From: Nonlabens sp.
GTDB taxonomy: Bacteria > Bacteroidota > Bacteroidia > Flavobacteriales > Flavobacteriaceae
Reading direction: 5' to 3'
Assembly (NCBI RefSeq): GCF_018401815.1
Contig: NZ_JAGYKG010000003.1
Location: 62,001 to 126,000 of the forward strand
Length of the DNA stretch: 64,000 nt
Each line of letters begins with the position of its first letter. The first letter of the stretch is position 1. The notes beneath the pieces were generated by a model, which saw only the letters and a program-made list of their open reading frames with translations, had not been told where the DNA came from and did no database searches. Positions 38,461 through 49,146 of this stretch are shown piece by piece. A program made the translations under genes and the position numbers.

Positions 38461-39813
38461 TTATTGATTTCCATTATCAAATTCAATTTCTTTTCCTTTT
38501 TCTTCTTCAAAAAATATTCCATCATCGTACACTAAATTTCCGTTCACAAATGTTTGTTTTATTTCCGTTTGAAATGTCGTCCCTTCTAACGGCGACCATC
38601 CGCATTTGTAAAAAAGATTGTCTTTAGCCACTGTCCATTTGCTATCTAAGTCTACCAAGGTCAAGTCGGCAAAATAGCCTTCTCGTATAAATCCTCGATC
38701 TGTTATACGGTATAAAATAGCAGGATTATGGCACATTTTTTCAACTATTTTTTCTAACGAAATCAGATCTTGTTTGTAAAACTCCAACATACAATTGAGC
38801 GTATGTTGAACCATTGGAGCTCCAGACATAGACTGGAAATACGGTCTTTCTTTTTCTTCTAAAGTGTGTGGAGCGTGGTCAGTGGTTATGATATCTATCC
38901 TGTCATCAAGTAATGCTTGGAATAGACCTTGTTTGTCTTTATTGGTTTTAATGGCTGGGTTCCATTTTATAAGCATGCCTAGTCGATCATAATCGTTATC
39001 TGAAAACCATAAATGATGAACAGAAACTTCTGTAGTTATTTTTTTCTCATTTAGAGGAATGTTATTTTTAAATAAGTGGGTTTCTGCTTCTGTTGATAAA
39101 TGAAGAATATGAAGGCGAGTGTTGTATTTTTCGGCAATAGCAATGGCGCGTTTAGTAGCTTCGTAACAGCCTTCAGTACTTCTAATGATTGGATGAAATT
39201 TTGCCGGAATATCTTCACCGTACGTTTTTTTGAACGCCTGTTCATTTGCCTCTATAATTTCCTCTTTCTCTGAATGAATTGCTATTATTGATTTACAGTT
39301 AGCAAATAATTTTTCCATCTTTTCAGGACTATCAGCTAAAAGGTTTCCTTTTTTTGTAAAATATAAACCGTCATCAGAAATACCTATAAATGGGCCCGTA
39401 TCTAATTTTATTATTTCATCAATATTATCTCCGTTTACCCCAAGAAAAAATGAATAATTTGCTAAAGATTTTTTTGAAGCAATTTTAAATTTTTCCTTCA
39501 AACTTTTTATTGTTAAAATATTTGGAACTGTATTTGGCATATCAATAAAAGAGGTGACACCGCCTGCTACGGCAGATTTGCTTTCGGTATACAAATCCCC
39601 TTTGTGTGTGAGTCCAGGCTCTCTAAAATGAACTTGTCCGTCAATTATTCCTGGGAATAGGTACTTTCCGGTTCCGTCAATTATTTTATAATTTGGTCCT
39701 ACGTCAATACTTCCAATTTGGTCAATTCGTCCATTAGAGATCAGTAGGTCTGCCACAACTATCTTTCCTTCATTTACGATAGTAGAATTCTTAATTAAAA
39801 TATCTTGATTCAT
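38461..39813 (-). CDS. pyrC: dihydroorotase (multifunctional-complex type)
   Basis: The 450-residue amidohydrolase catalyses ring closure of carbamoyl aspartate in pyrimidine synthesis. Motifs are FPGIIDGQVHFREPG (residues around 53-67), KGDLYTESKSAVAGGVTSF, LHILHLST and ITTDHAPHTLEEKE. The first metal-binding HxH reads QVH, so one canonical His is replaced by Gln. I recall DDQVHFREPG in Bacteroides homologues, so this may be typical of the phylum. No other pyr gene is nearby. Confidence 0.88.
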   Translation of the reverse strand: MNQDILIKNSTIVNEGKIVVADLLISNGRIDQIGSIDVGPNYKIIDGTGKYLFPGIIDGQVHFREPGLTHKGDLYTESKSAVAGGVTSFIDMPNTVPNILTIKSLKEKFKIASKKSLANYSFFLGVNGDNIDEIIKLDTGPFIGISDDGLYFTKKGNLLADSPEKMEKLFANCKSIIAIHSEKEEIIEANEQAFKKTYGEDIPAKFHPIIRSTEGCYEATKRAIAIAEKYNTRLHILHLSTEAETHLFKNNIPLNEKKITTEVSVHHLWFSDNDYDRLGMLIKWNPAIKTNKDKQGLFQALLDDRIDIITTDHAPHTLEEKERPYFQSMSGAPMVQHTLNCMLEFYKQDLISLEKIVEKMCHNPAILYRITDRGFIREGYFADLTLVDLDSKWTVAKDNLFYKCGWSPLEGTTFQTEIKQTFVNGNLVYDDGIFFEEEKGKEIEFDNGNQ

Positions 39814-40098
39814 GGTTCAGTTCTTGTTGAATAAGCCTAGTTTATTAGTTTAAAGCAAACGTCGTTGTGAAATTTGGGTAACATTAGATAGCTTCAAATT
39901 TACTACATACCAACCGAATAGAAAATCGCTACAGGTTTTTGAAAGTTGGTGGGAACGATAACTAATTAAAGCTGAGATAAATGTGCAGTTGAATAAAATA
40001 TAGTTATTAAGGCGTATCAACCTTTAAAAAGAAAATAGAGGTAATAGATGGGTTTATTTTTAGAGACGTTAATCTTCACTACAGTAAAATAAAAAAAA

Positions 40099-40122
40099 CC
40101 TGATCATCTTTAGATGATCAGG
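40099..40122 (-). terminator. terminator after tRNA-Ser
   Basis: An 11-bp stem CCTGATCATCT / AGATGATCAGG around a minimal loop. On the minus strand it is followed by a run of T. Confidence 0.8.
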
Positions 40123-40129
40123 GTTGTTG

Positions 40130-40214
40130 CGGAGAAGAAGGGATTCGAACCCCTGGAGGTGTAACCCTCGCTGGTTTTCAAGACCAGTGCATTCGACCAC
40201 TCTGCCACTTCTCC
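40130..40214 (-). tRNA. tRNA-Ser (TGA)
   Basis: An 85-nt class II tRNA with acceptor GGAGAAG/CTTCTCC, anticodon stem CTGGT/ACCAG with loop CTTGAAA (anticodon TGA), a long variable arm and T-arm GGGGTTCGAATCCC. Confidence 0.95.
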
Positions 40215-40253
40215 TAGTCGTTCCACAAAAATTGCTTTTTGTTTAAGCGGTTG

Positions 40254-40261
40254 CAAATATA
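40254..40261 (-). promoter_or_regulatory. -7 box TATATTTG of tRNA-Ser
   Basis: On the minus strand TATATTTG is followed by CAACCGC, nearly the same context as at the other two tRNA promoters. Confidence 0.65.
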
Positions 40262-40441
40262 CAATTATTCTTTAAAAATCGATGAGATAATAAGAAAAAA
40301 CATATCGAATTCTATTTTAAAATGAAAAGAAAAATTAATACCTACATTTTTAAAAACAGGCATAGAAATGCATAATGTACTTTAGCAAGACTTACTTTTT
40401 CATTCAATTTTTGAAAAGCGTATTTTTAAACTTTCGAGCTT

Positions 40442-41101
40442 TCAGTCTTTGTCATGAGACAGCTTACTATCACCGGTAATTGGGATCACCTTTCCAGAAT
40501 AGGTTGGCGTTTTTTTAATGTTCAGTTCTATCCAAGCTTTCATATTTGCTAGCCATTCTCTCCGAATAAAGCGGTTATTTCCTGGATACTCATGTTGATC
40601 GGCTATAAAGCCTTGTACAGTCATCCCCATATTTTTACCTATATAAAGGGCTCTAGGGAGGTGAAATTCTTGCGTAAATACAATGGCACTTTTTACTTTA
40701 AAAATATCCCTAGCTCTATACATAGAGTCGTAGGTGTCAAAGCCGGCATGATCTAAAAAAATATCTTCGTCTGGAACACCTTTATTGTTGAGGTAGTTTT
40801 TCATGGCGTTTACTTCATCGTAGTTTTTTGTTCGATGATCACCACTCAAAAGAAATTTTTTAAACTTTTTGTTTTCATAAGCGAGTAATGCTGCGTCTAC
40901 TCGATCTTGAAGTATAAGAGAAAGGCTTTTATCTGGTTTTACACTAGCACCTAAAACAATACCAGTGTGGGCTTCTTGAAGTTGGGTAATCTGGGTTACC
41001 ATGAAATCTCTGGAGCTGCGCTTGATGTGCAGTTGTAGAATGAAAATGACTACTAGTGCTATGATGACACTAAAAACGAGTATGTTTAATATCCTGCGCA
41101 T
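40442..41101 (-). CDS. ElyC/SanA/YdcF family membrane protein (DUF218)
   Basis: The 219-residue protein has one N-terminal membrane anchor (ILVFSVIIALVVIFILQL) and a DUF218 domain with GIVLGASVKPDKSLSLILQDR, FLLSGDHRTKNYDE and AIVFTQEFHLPRALYIGKNM. E. coli SanA, of similar length and layout, affects envelope permeability to vancomycin at high temperature. The biochemical activity is not known. The start overlaps the stop of the thioesterase gene in a TAATG junction, so the two are coupled. Confidence 0.87.
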   Translation of the reverse strand: MRRILNILVFSVIIALVVIFILQLHIKRSSRDFMVTQITQLQEAHTGIVLGASVKPDKSLSLILQDRVDAALLAYENKKFKKFLLSGDHRTKNYDEVNAMKNYLNNKGVPDEDIFLDHAGFDTYDSMYRARDIFKVKSAIVFTQEFHLPRALYIGKNMGMTVQGFIADQHEYPGNNRFIRREWLANMKAWIELNIKKTPTYSGKVIPITGDSKLSHDKD

Positions 41102-41487
41102 TAAATAATAGATGAAGGTTTTTTGTCAGCGCCTATGGCGACAAAAGTAAAGATTCCTGTCACCACTTTTTCACGACAATAGCAGTACATATCTTCTATA
41201 TAAGTATAAGTTTCTACCACAAAATTGGTTTTACCTACTTTAGCAAAATGACCTACCAGTTCAATAATACTAGCAAGCGGGAATGGTTTTTTATATTCTA
41301 TTTGATCTGTGTTTATGGGTACCACATTTTTTCTAGAGAATCTAGCGGCGCAAATAACAGAAACTTCATCCATAAGAGGTAAGGCTGTACCTCTAAAAAG
41401 CGTGTCGTGATGATTGGTCGTTTTAGGAAAAATAGCCTTGAAAATACTCGTCCTGGATTGCTTAATTCGTTTATCGATGTACTTCAT
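41101..41487 (-). CDS. acyl-CoA thioesterase, hotdog fold (YciA-like)
   Basis: The 128-residue protein has the hot-dog thioesterase sequence TNHHDTLFRGTALPLMDEV, where the Asp and the GTAL helix form the active site, and REKVVTGIFTFVAIG. The usual GGTAL is RGTAL here, a small deviation near the catalytic helix. It hydrolyses acyl-CoA to free acid and CoA, probably in the cytoplasm. It is first of a two-gene unit with the SanA-like gene. Confidence 0.83.
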   Translation of the reverse strand: MKYIDKRIKQSRTSIFKAIFPKTTNHHDTLFRGTALPLMDEVSVICAARFSRKNVVPINTDQIEYKKPFPLASIIELVGHFAKVGKTNFVVETYTYIEDMYCYCREKVVTGIFTFVAIGADKKPSSII

Positions 41488-41669
41488 TGAAAAATCTTAT
41501 AGTAAAGCCCTTAAAGGACAAGTTGTGCATATTATTTTTGTATGGTAATTAAAAAGGTCCTGTTATGGTTCTAGCTTTCCGTTTTTCTTTTAAAAACAGA
41601 ATTTTATACCGAACTGTATTCCGTGCGAAAGCGGAATATGTACCAAATTCTCATTTACAAAGATAACGT

Positions 41670-42305
41670 ATGACAACTATGGATAGTATAGAAAGTTTGC
41701 AATGGAGGTATGCAACCAAAAAATTTGATTCTGAAAAAAAACTGGAAACAACCCAATTAGAGTTGCTCGCACAAGCCTTTAATCTTACCGCTACTTCCTA
41801 TGGCTTACAACCTTGCAGGTTAATTGTTGTTCAAGATCAAGATCTTAAGGAGAACATGGTACCTCATTCTTATGGTCAGATGCAAGTTAAAGATGCCAGC
41901 GCCGTATTAGTGATATGTACGACTGCTGTTGATGAACAATACGTAAAAGATTATTTTTCTATAGTTAAAAAGGAGCGCAACACACCAGATGAGGTGATTC
42001 AGCCTTTTCAAGACTTCTTGATAAGTACTTTTTCCAAGAAAGAATCTGAAGAAATTGAGTTGTGGGCAAAGAACCAAGCTTATTTGATTTTAGGTAATTT
42101 ACTCACTGTTTGCGCGCAACAGCAAATCGATTCCTGTCCTATGGAAGGTTTTGTACCCGAGAAAATAGATGAGTTACTAGATTTAAAAAGCAAAGGGTTA
42201 AAAAGCACCTTACTACTTCCTGTGGGTTACCGAGCGATGGATGACTTGATGTCTCAATTAAAAAAGGTACGCCGACCACAACAGGAAATGGTTTCCTACT
42301 TGTAG
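41670..42305 (+). CDS. NAD(P)H-dependent nitroreductase-family oxidoreductase (NfsB-like)
   Basis: The 211-residue flavoprotein shows the FMN-binding RYATKKFDSEKKL, a helix LTATSYGLQPCRLIVVQD and the C-terminal glycine segment LLPVGYRAMDDL. These match the NfsB/dihydropteridine reductase group, which reduces nitroaromatics and quinones. The start may be ATG 41670 or ATG 41679. It is followed by a strong bidirectional terminator. A damaged half-copy of the iterated palindrome lies upstream at about 41619-41638. Confidence 0.87.
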   Translation: MTTMDSIESLQWRYATKKFDSEKKLETTQLELLAQAFNLTATSYGLQPCRLIVVQDQDLKENMVPHSYGQMQVKDASAVLVICTTAVDEQYVKDYFSIVKKERNTPDEVIQPFQDFLISTFSKKESEEIELWAKNQAYLILGNLLTVCAQQQIDSCPMEGFVPEKIDELLDLKSKGLKSTLLLPVGYRAMDDLMSQLKKVRRPQQEMVSYL

Positions 42306-42413
42306 AAAACAGTAAAATAATAGAAGATACAACCCACTACTGACTGAATAAAATGAGGTAAACATGATTTAAGGTGTCCTACTATTCTAACGGAATGTAT
42401 TATTAAACTATAG

Positions 42414-42460
42414 CATAAAAAAAGCGTGATTTTCAAAATGAAAATCACGCTTTTTTTATG
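42414..42460. terminator. bidirectional terminator between the nitroreductase and DUF4249 genes
   Basis: A very strong hairpin: a 22-bp stem around an AAA loop, with central arms GCGTGATTTTCA and TGAAAATCACGC and A/T runs on both sides, so it can serve both convergent genes. Confidence 0.88.
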
Positions 42461-42475
42461 CTTAAAATTTATTTT

Positions 42476-43357
<882 letters not shown>

Positions 43358-43360
43358 CTC

Positions 43361-45724
43361 TTAAAATTTAAAATTATAGGTGACCGCAGGAACTACGCCA
43401 AATATAGCAAGCCTCGTCGCTTCATTTCTATTGGTATCTTCATTTTCTGCAAAAGAGATACTCACCGCATTTCTTCGGTTATAGGCATTGTATAAACTAA
43501 ACACCCAGCTGGATTGCCAGCCTTTCTTCTTGTCCGGTTGAGGAGTATAGGTAGCCGAAAAATCTAGTCGATGCACCATAGGCAGGCGGCTGCTATTTCT
43601 AGATTCATAAGTAGGGATAAACAAGCTGTCAAATTGATACTGACCGTTAGGATAGGTAACAGGTTGTCCAGTTTGCAGGGTAAAATTAGCGCCTAGATCC
43701 CACTTTTTATTCAAGTTGTAATTTGCCGTTAGGGTAAGATCGTGTGTTTTATCCCAAGCGGCATTGTACCAGTCTCCATTATTAATTCCTGGTTCCATCG
43801 CGGTTCTTCCAGGGGTGCGTTGTTCACTTTTGGATAGGGTATAAGCAATCCATCCTTGAAGTTTCCCTTCATTTTTTCTCAGTAAAAACTCCAGACCATA
43901 AGCTCGAGCTTCTCCTTCTAGTAAAATTTGCTCTACGGCATCATTGGCAATTAAATCAGCACCATCGATATAGTCCAACCGGTTTTTTACGGTTTTATAA
44001 AAGGCTTCGGTTTCTATGGAGTAGTTCCCTATGTTCTTAAAAAAACCAGCAGCGACTTGAGTTCCTTTTTGTGGTTCTATAAAGGTTCCGCTAGGGGCAT
44101 AAAGATCAAATGGAGTAGGAGCATTGGTATTAGAAATCAAGTGGATGTATTGATTGATACGCTGGTAGCTTGCTTTGATACTCGTATCCTCATCTAAGGA
44201 GTAAGCAATGGAAAACCTAGGCTCTAAGTTGACAAAGGACTTTAGGGTTTCACTGCGACTGCTAGAAAAAGAAGCTGTAGGTGTGGCGCTTTCATAAATT
44301 TCTAGATCTTCATTATACAATAGAGGTTGGTTGTTTTCATAGATATTAAGGCTTTCTTGACCTAACCTATTAAAACTGCTTATTCTTAAACCCGCATTGA
44401 TATTGATTTGGTCGCTTATTTTAAATTCTCCATCTGCATAGATGCCGTTCTCCCAAGCGTATTTTTTAATCAGCTGCCTATCGTTGATACCACTTGTAGC
44501 GGTGGTAGGCTTTATTCTTCCTGGATCAAACTCGTAATAAATGGAATTGATTCCGTATTTCATTTTTACCTTATCATTGACAAAATTGGTCAGGTCGTAT
44601 TTAACATTCATATTAGTAATACCACTATCAAAGGTAAACTCGACAAATTGTAATTCCAGTCCGTAGTTGTAATCACTATAAATTACAGAAGCATTGGAAA
44701 ACCATTTTTCATTATAAATATGGTTCCACCTGATATTCACAAAACTATTGCCGAAAGTGTTGCCAAAAAGATTATTCACATTAAAAACATCCCTACCGAA
44801 GTAGCTAGACATATACAGACGGTTGTTGTCATCTAGGTTAAAACTGGCTTTGGCGTTGAGATCGTAGAAATAAGCAACATTATCAACATCAAATAATGGC
44901 AAGAATAAATGTGCATAACTACTACGTCCACCTATTAAAAACGAAGCCTTTTCTTTGATAATAGGACCTTCAAATAGCAACCTGCTCGATACAAGGCCTA
45001 TTCCTCCTGTACCGCTAAATTTTTGTTTGTTTCCATCGCGTTGATAAATGTCCAGTACACTAGAAACACGACCGCCATATCGCGCTGGGATCCCACCTTT
45101 GTAAAGTTTTAAATCTTTTATTGCATCTGGGTTAAAGACCGAGAAAAAACCAAACAAGTGGTCACTTCCATAAAGAGTAGCTTCGTCCAGTAGCACCAAA
45201 TTCTGGTCTGCTGAGCCACCTCTTACGTTAAAGCCAGCAGATCCTTCACCTGCGTTACTAACTCCAGGAAGTAAGGTGAGGGCTTTGATAAGATCAGTTT
45301 CTCCAAGTACCACAGGAACTTTTCTAATGGTTTCTATAGACAGTGCGTTCACGCTCATTTGAGGTGATTTAGTGCTCATCTTTTCTACATCGGCAGTGAT
45401 GACAATGGCGTCTAGTTCCTCACCTTGTTCTTTTAAAGCTAGGTCTAGTTTTACGTTTTCGTTCAGGGAGATCTTTTTTACTACAGTGGCATATCCTATG
45501 CTGGAATATTGCACCGTATAAGCTCCTGTAGGCAAGGTGATGGAATAATAACCGTAAGCGTTGGTAATGGTTCCGGTTTTTAATTCGATGATGTTGACAG
45601 TAACGTTGAGCAAAGTTTCACCAGTTCCTTCCTCGATAATAGTTCCTGAAAGCGTGGCTTTTTGCGAGTGCGCTTTCGCGAAAGCGAGAAAGGTAAAAAC
45701 ACTTATAAGTACAATATTCTTCAA
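43361..45724 (-). CDS. TonB-dependent receptor with N-terminal carboxypeptidase-like regulatory domain
   Basis: The 787-residue outer membrane protein has a signal peptide whose end is encoded by the iterated palindrome (LAFAKAHSQ). A CarboxypepD_reg-like domain (about residues 22-105, ATLSGTIIEEGTGETLLNV) and a plug domain (LPGVSNAGEGSAGFNVRGG, GGIPARYGGRVSSVLDI) precede a long beta-barrel ending in a terminal aromatic residue (VTYNFKF). It imports a large substrate using TonB energy. The substrate is unknown: no SusD gene is next to it, and it is paired with a DUF4249 lipoprotein. Confidence 0.93.
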   Translation of the reverse strand: MKNIVLISVFTFLAFAKAHSQKATLSGTIIEEGTGETLLNVTVNIIELKTGTITNAYGYYSITLPTGAYTVQYSSIGYATVVKKISLNENVKLDLALKEQGEELDAIVITADVEKMSTKSPQMSVNALSIETIRKVPVVLGETDLIKALTLLPGVSNAGEGSAGFNVRGGSADQNLVLLDEATLYGSDHLFGFFSVFNPDAIKDLKLYKGGIPARYGGRVSSVLDIYQRDGNKQKFSGTGGIGLVSSRLLFEGPIIKEKASFLIGGRSSYAHLFLPLFDVDNVAYFYDLNAKASFNLDDNNRLYMSSYFGRDVFNVNNLFGNTFGNSFVNIRWNHIYNEKWFSNASVIYSDYNYGLELQFVEFTFDSGITNMNVKYDLTNFVNDKVKMKYGINSIYYEFDPGRIKPTTATSGINDRQLIKKYAWENGIYADGEFKISDQININAGLRISSFNRLGQESLNIYENNQPLLYNEDLEIYESATPTASFSSSRSETLKSFVNLEPRFSIAYSLDEDTSIKASYQRINQYIHLISNTNAPTPFDLYAPSGTFIEPQKGTQVAAGFFKNIGNYSIETEAFYKTVKNRLDYIDGADLIANDAVEQILLEGEARAYGLEFLLRKNEGKLQGWIAYTLSKSEQRTPGRTAMEPGINNGDWYNAAWDKTHDLTLTANYNLNKKWDLGANFTLQTGQPVTYPNGQYQFDSLFIPTYESRNSSRLPMVHRLDFSATYTPQPDKKKGWQSSWVFSLYNAYNRRNAVSISFAENEDTNRNEATRLAIFGVVPAVTYNFKF
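45671..45686. repeat. iterated palindrome, copy 10 (in TonB receptor signal peptide)
   Basis: Perfect CGCTTTCGCGAAAGCG, read as AFAKA on the minus strand at the end of the signal peptide, exactly as in the SurA-like gene at 6993. Confidence 0.95.
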
Positions 45725-45867
45725 TAGTTAGGTATTAGTTCTTGATAATTAATGATGTAAATAAAAACATGATGTAAAAGTAAAGTCCAAATGCTTTCTA
45801 AAGCTAAGCTTTACATTTAATTTAATATCTTTTTAAACTAGGATGCACACATCGTAGCTCACTTTAG

Positions 45868-45875
45868 TAACTTTG
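45868..45875 (+). promoter_or_regulatory. -7 box TAACTTTG of the nitronate monooxygenase-like gene
   Basis: A TAnnTTTG motif ends 15 bp before ATG 45891 and overlaps an in-frame TTG at 45873, so the ATG is the preferred start. Confidence 0.6.
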
Positions 45876-45890
45876 GTAAAAACTAGTTCC

Positions 45891-46859
45891 ATGACAACAG
45901 CACAACTTACCGACCAACTTTCTTTACCTGTAGTAGCAGCCCCTATGTTTTTAATATCAGGGCCAGAGCTAGTTATTTCTTGTTGTAAAAATGGAATAGT
46001 AGGTACCTTTCCGGCCTTGAACCAACGATCTAGCGAAGGCTTTGAAGAATGGTTGGTACAAATCAAAACAGAACTTAAGAATTGGGAAGAAGCAACCGGT
46101 AAAAAAGCAGCGCCTTTTGGTGTGAACTTGATCGTTCATGGAAGCAATCCGCGACTTCAAGCAGATTTGAGGTTATGTATGAAGCATCAAGTACCGTTGA
46201 TCATTACTTCTTTAGGAGCGGTAAGTGATGTGGTAGATGCGGTACACAGTTATGGTGGTGTTGTTTTTCACGATGTGATTAAAAAACGCCATGCTCAAAA
46301 AGCACAAGAAGCAGGAGTAGACGGACTGATCTTGGTTTGCGCAGGAGCTGGAGGGCATGCGGGTGTTCTCAACCCGATGCCTTTTATAAGAGAAGTTAAA
46401 GAGTTCTTTGACGGTACCATTTTGCTAGCTGGAGCCATGAGCTCTGGTCAAGACGTGGCTAGTGCTTTACAAATGGGTGCAGATCTCGCTTATATGGGAA
46501 CGCGTTTTATCAATACAGACGAATCTAAGGCCACAGATGAATACCGAGATATGATCATAAAGGCTGGTTGTAGTGATATTGTTTACACTGCTGCGATCTC
46601 TGGAGTGAGTGCTAATTTTTTAGGCGCTAGTTTACAAGCAGCAGGAATTACAGAAGAGCAAATGAAAGCCAAAGTAAAAATTGACTTTGGTAAAGAAATG
46701 GACACCGAGGCCAAAGCCTGGAAAACCATCTGGAGTGCGGGACAAGGTAGTGCCACTATAAAAGATAGTATACCAGCCGCAACACTTATAGCTAGGATGA
46801 AAGCAGAGTTTAAAGCCGCCGTAGAAAAGCAACTAGAAAACTTAAAGAAGTACAGTTGA
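45891..46859 (+). CDS. nitronate monooxygenase-like flavoprotein
   Basis: From ATG 45891 the protein has 322 residues. It is an FMN-dependent TIM-barrel protein with LPVVAAPMFLISGPELV near the N-terminus, GLILVCAGAGGHAG (about 145-158) and the FMN phosphate site ILLAGAMSSGQDVASALQMG. These are the nitronate monooxygenase (2-nitropropane dioxygenase) motifs. The family oxidises alkyl nitronates and includes enoyl-ACP reductase FabK relatives, so the reaction is not certain. It stands alone. Confidence 0.88.
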   Translation: MTTAQLTDQLSLPVVAAPMFLISGPELVISCCKNGIVGTFPALNQRSSEGFEEWLVQIKTELKNWEEATGKKAAPFGVNLIVHGSNPRLQADLRLCMKHQVPLIITSLGAVSDVVDAVHSYGGVVFHDVIKKRHAQKAQEAGVDGLILVCAGAGGHAGVLNPMPFIREVKEFFDGTILLAGAMSSGQDVASALQMGADLAYMGTRFINTDESKATDEYRDMIIKAGCSDIVYTAAISGVSANFLGASLQAAGITEEQMKAKVKIDFGKEMDTEAKAWKTIWSAGQGSATIKDSIPAATLIARMKAEFKAAVEKQLENLKKYS

Positions 46860-47142
46860 TTGATATGAAAATTTGTTGATTTCGTGATTTGATAATTTGC
46901 TAAGGCAAATTGATGAGATAGAGAAGGTCAACCTCTGCTGAGTTGAGCGTCGTAAAGGTGGTAAGGAATTTGTTCTAGATATTTTTTTTCGTTGTGACGG
47001 CTTTTTTTAGAGAGTTTCAACTAGTAGTTTTTTAGATACTAGATCTTAAACTCAAAACGTTCTTTACTCTTGCTCCAATTGACATACGACTTGGAACTTT
47101 GAATGTTCATTTTTGATGTTACATTTTGGAATTATTTCCAAT

Positions 47143-47150
47143 TACCTTTG
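47143..47150 (+). promoter_or_regulatory. -7 box TACCTTTG of the COG2509-like gene
   Basis: TACCTTTG lies four bases before ATG 47155 and inside the longer open frame from 47113, which therefore cannot be the translated start. A leaderless mRNA is predicted. Confidence 0.65.
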
Positions 47151-47154
47151 CCCC

Positions 47155-48717
47155 ATGAGCCAACTAGTACAAATATCTATTTTACCCCATTATCTGGAAG
47201 ATGAAAATCATATTCTGAATAAGGTTTTTGAAAAAATAGATGTGCGTATGGATGATGTCCAGAAATGGAATATCAGAAAGCGTTCTATAGATGCCAGACA
47301 GAAAAAAGTAACATTTAATTTACAAATAGAGCTATGGCTTCAAGGAGAAGATATTCCTGAAAGAGAGGTGTATCAAATTCGAGATGTTTCTCAATCAAAA
47401 GAAGTGGCTATCATAGGAGCTGGTCCTGCGGGGTTATATGCAGCATTAAGAGCTATTGAGGGCGGATTAAAACCTATCGTCTATGAACGTGGTAAAGATG
47501 TGCGCTCTAGAAGACGGGATCTTGCTGCGATTAATAAAGATCATATCGTCAATCCTGAATCCAATTATTGTTATGGAGAAGGAGGCGCTGGAACCTACAG
47601 CGACGGTAAATTATATACCCGATCTAAGAAAAGAGGTAACGTGCTAAAAGCTTTGGAATGGTTTGTTGATTTTGGTGCTACGCCCGACATACTGGTAGAT
47701 GCACATCCTCACATAGGGACCAATAAATTACCGCAGATTATTACTTCTATGCGGGAAGCAATTGAAAAAGCTGGTGGGAAAGTACATTTTGAGTCTAAAA
47801 TGACGGATATACGTCATGAGAATCAACAAATTAAGGCGATTCAGATCAATGACAGGGAATGGATTCCCTACGACAACCTTATCCTAGCAACCGGTCATTC
47901 GGCTAGAGATATTTTTTATTTACTTCACAAAAGAGGTATCAAGGTACAGGCAAAAGCATTTGCTATAGGCGTCAGGGTAGAGCATCAACAAGAGTTGATT
48001 GATCAGATTCAATACCATGGCGATGATCAAAACCCTTATTTGCCACCAGCCAGTTACAGTCTTGTAGAGCAAGTAGACGGAATGGGAGTGTACTCCTTTT
48101 GTATGTGCCCAGGTGGTATTATTGCACCATGTGCCACAGCTACAAATGAGGTGGTTACCAATGGTTGGAGCCCGAGCAAACGCAATAATCCATATGCTAA
48201 CAGCGGGATTGTGGTCAGTGTATCTCCAGAAGACTTACCTAATTACGATCCTGAAGATCCGTTTGTGTCCCTTAATTTTCAGAAAAAAGTGGAATACGAC
48301 TGTTGGGTTGCTGCTGGGAAAACTCAAAAGGTTCCTGCCCAACGTATGCAAGACTTTGTAGAGGGAAAACTGTCCACTGACTTTCCTAAAACCTCCTATT
48401 TTCCTGGTTTAACAAGTGTTGATTTGAACAAAGTACTTCCAGAAATGCTAGCCACTCGTTTAAGTGCTGCTTTTATAGCTTTCGGTAAAAAAATGAAAGG
48501 CTATTACACCAATGAGGCGGTGCTTCACGCACCAGAAAGTCGTACAAGCTCTCCAGTGCAAATTCCAAGAGATCCGTTTACTATGGAACATATAGAAATT
48601 AAGGGTTTATATCCTTGTGCCGAAGGAGCAGGCTATGCAGGAGGTATTATAAGTGCCGCAATAGACGGTATTAATTGTATGGACCGTATTATTGAAAAAT
48701 CATACAAGTCTTCATAG
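47155..48717 (+). CDS. FAD-dependent dehydrogenase of the COG2509 type
   Basis: The protein from ATG 47155 has 520 residues. After an N-terminal domain of about 80 residues it carries the dinucleotide motif VAIIGAGPAGLYAALRAIEGG and KPIVYERGKDVRSRRRDLAAIN, then the YCYGEGGAGTYSDGKLYTRS motif typical of this uncharacterised flavoprotein family. The C-terminal PCAEGAGYAGGIISAAIDG binds FAD. The substrate is unknown. The ATG is preceded by a -7 box, so the 14 extra codons of the longer frame are not used. Confidence 0.88.
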   Translation: MSQLVQISILPHYLEDENHILNKVFEKIDVRMDDVQKWNIRKRSIDARQKKVTFNLQIELWLQGEDIPEREVYQIRDVSQSKEVAIIGAGPAGLYAALRAIEGGLKPIVYERGKDVRSRRRDLAAINKDHIVNPESNYCYGEGGAGTYSDGKLYTRSKKRGNVLKALEWFVDFGATPDILVDAHPHIGTNKLPQIITSMREAIEKAGGKVHFESKMTDIRHENQQIKAIQINDREWIPYDNLILATGHSARDIFYLLHKRGIKVQAKAFAIGVRVEHQQELIDQIQYHGDDQNPYLPPASYSLVEQVDGMGVYSFCMCPGGIIAPCATATNEVVTNGWSPSKRNNPYANSGIVVSVSPEDLPNYDPEDPFVSLNFQKKVEYDCWVAAGKTQKVPAQRMQDFVEGKLSTDFPKTSYFPGLTSVDLNKVLPEMLATRLSAAFIAFGKKMKGYYTNEAVLHAPESRTSSPVQIPRDPFTMEHIEIKGLYPCAEGAGYAGGIISAAIDGINCMDRIIEKSYKSS

Positions 48718-49146
48718 CAATACCTTTGAGCTAAGAAAGGTTATTTATGTAGGAGGTAACAACTATTGATTCCTTCCGTATCAAATTATTGAAATCCCTA
48801 AACCTTATTTAGGGTCTATTTTATCCTATGTAAAGCTGGTTGTATTGTTCAAACACCTGATGCATTATAATTATCAGGATGCATAAAACGGTTTTTTATA
48901 GCCTGTTAAGCGTGACAATGGTTACTTCATTAGAAATTGAAATAAAACAACAAAGTTTTAAAGCAACTTCTACGTAAAAGCTTTGAACTGGTCGAAAAAC
49001 CTACTAGAAAAGTAAGCGTTTTGATATAAGTTCCGCTTTCGCGAAAGCGGGAATATTAACAGCACTGATCATTACTAAAGCCCGTCGTTAACCTAGAAGG
49101 AAAGGAAACCTGTTAAAATGTAACAGATTCTTTTTGTAAAATATAC
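48718..49146. other. intergenic region with one iterated palindrome
   Basis: No gene is seen in this 429-bp stretch between convergent genes. It contains copy 11 of the iterated palindrome at 49034-49049 and otherwise AT-rich sequence. Confidence 0.6.
49034..49049. repeat. iterated palindrome, copy 11 (intergenic)
   Basis: CGCTTTCGCGAAAGCG with flanks TTC on the left and GGAA on the right, in a gap between convergent genes. No T-run follows. Confidence 0.95.

Noticed and set aside
41619..41638. Another copy of the iterated palindrome upstream of the nitroreductase gene
   Set aside because: Only the right half (GCGAAAGCGGAA) is kept and the left arm is mostly deleted, so it is counted as a possible relic, not a copy.
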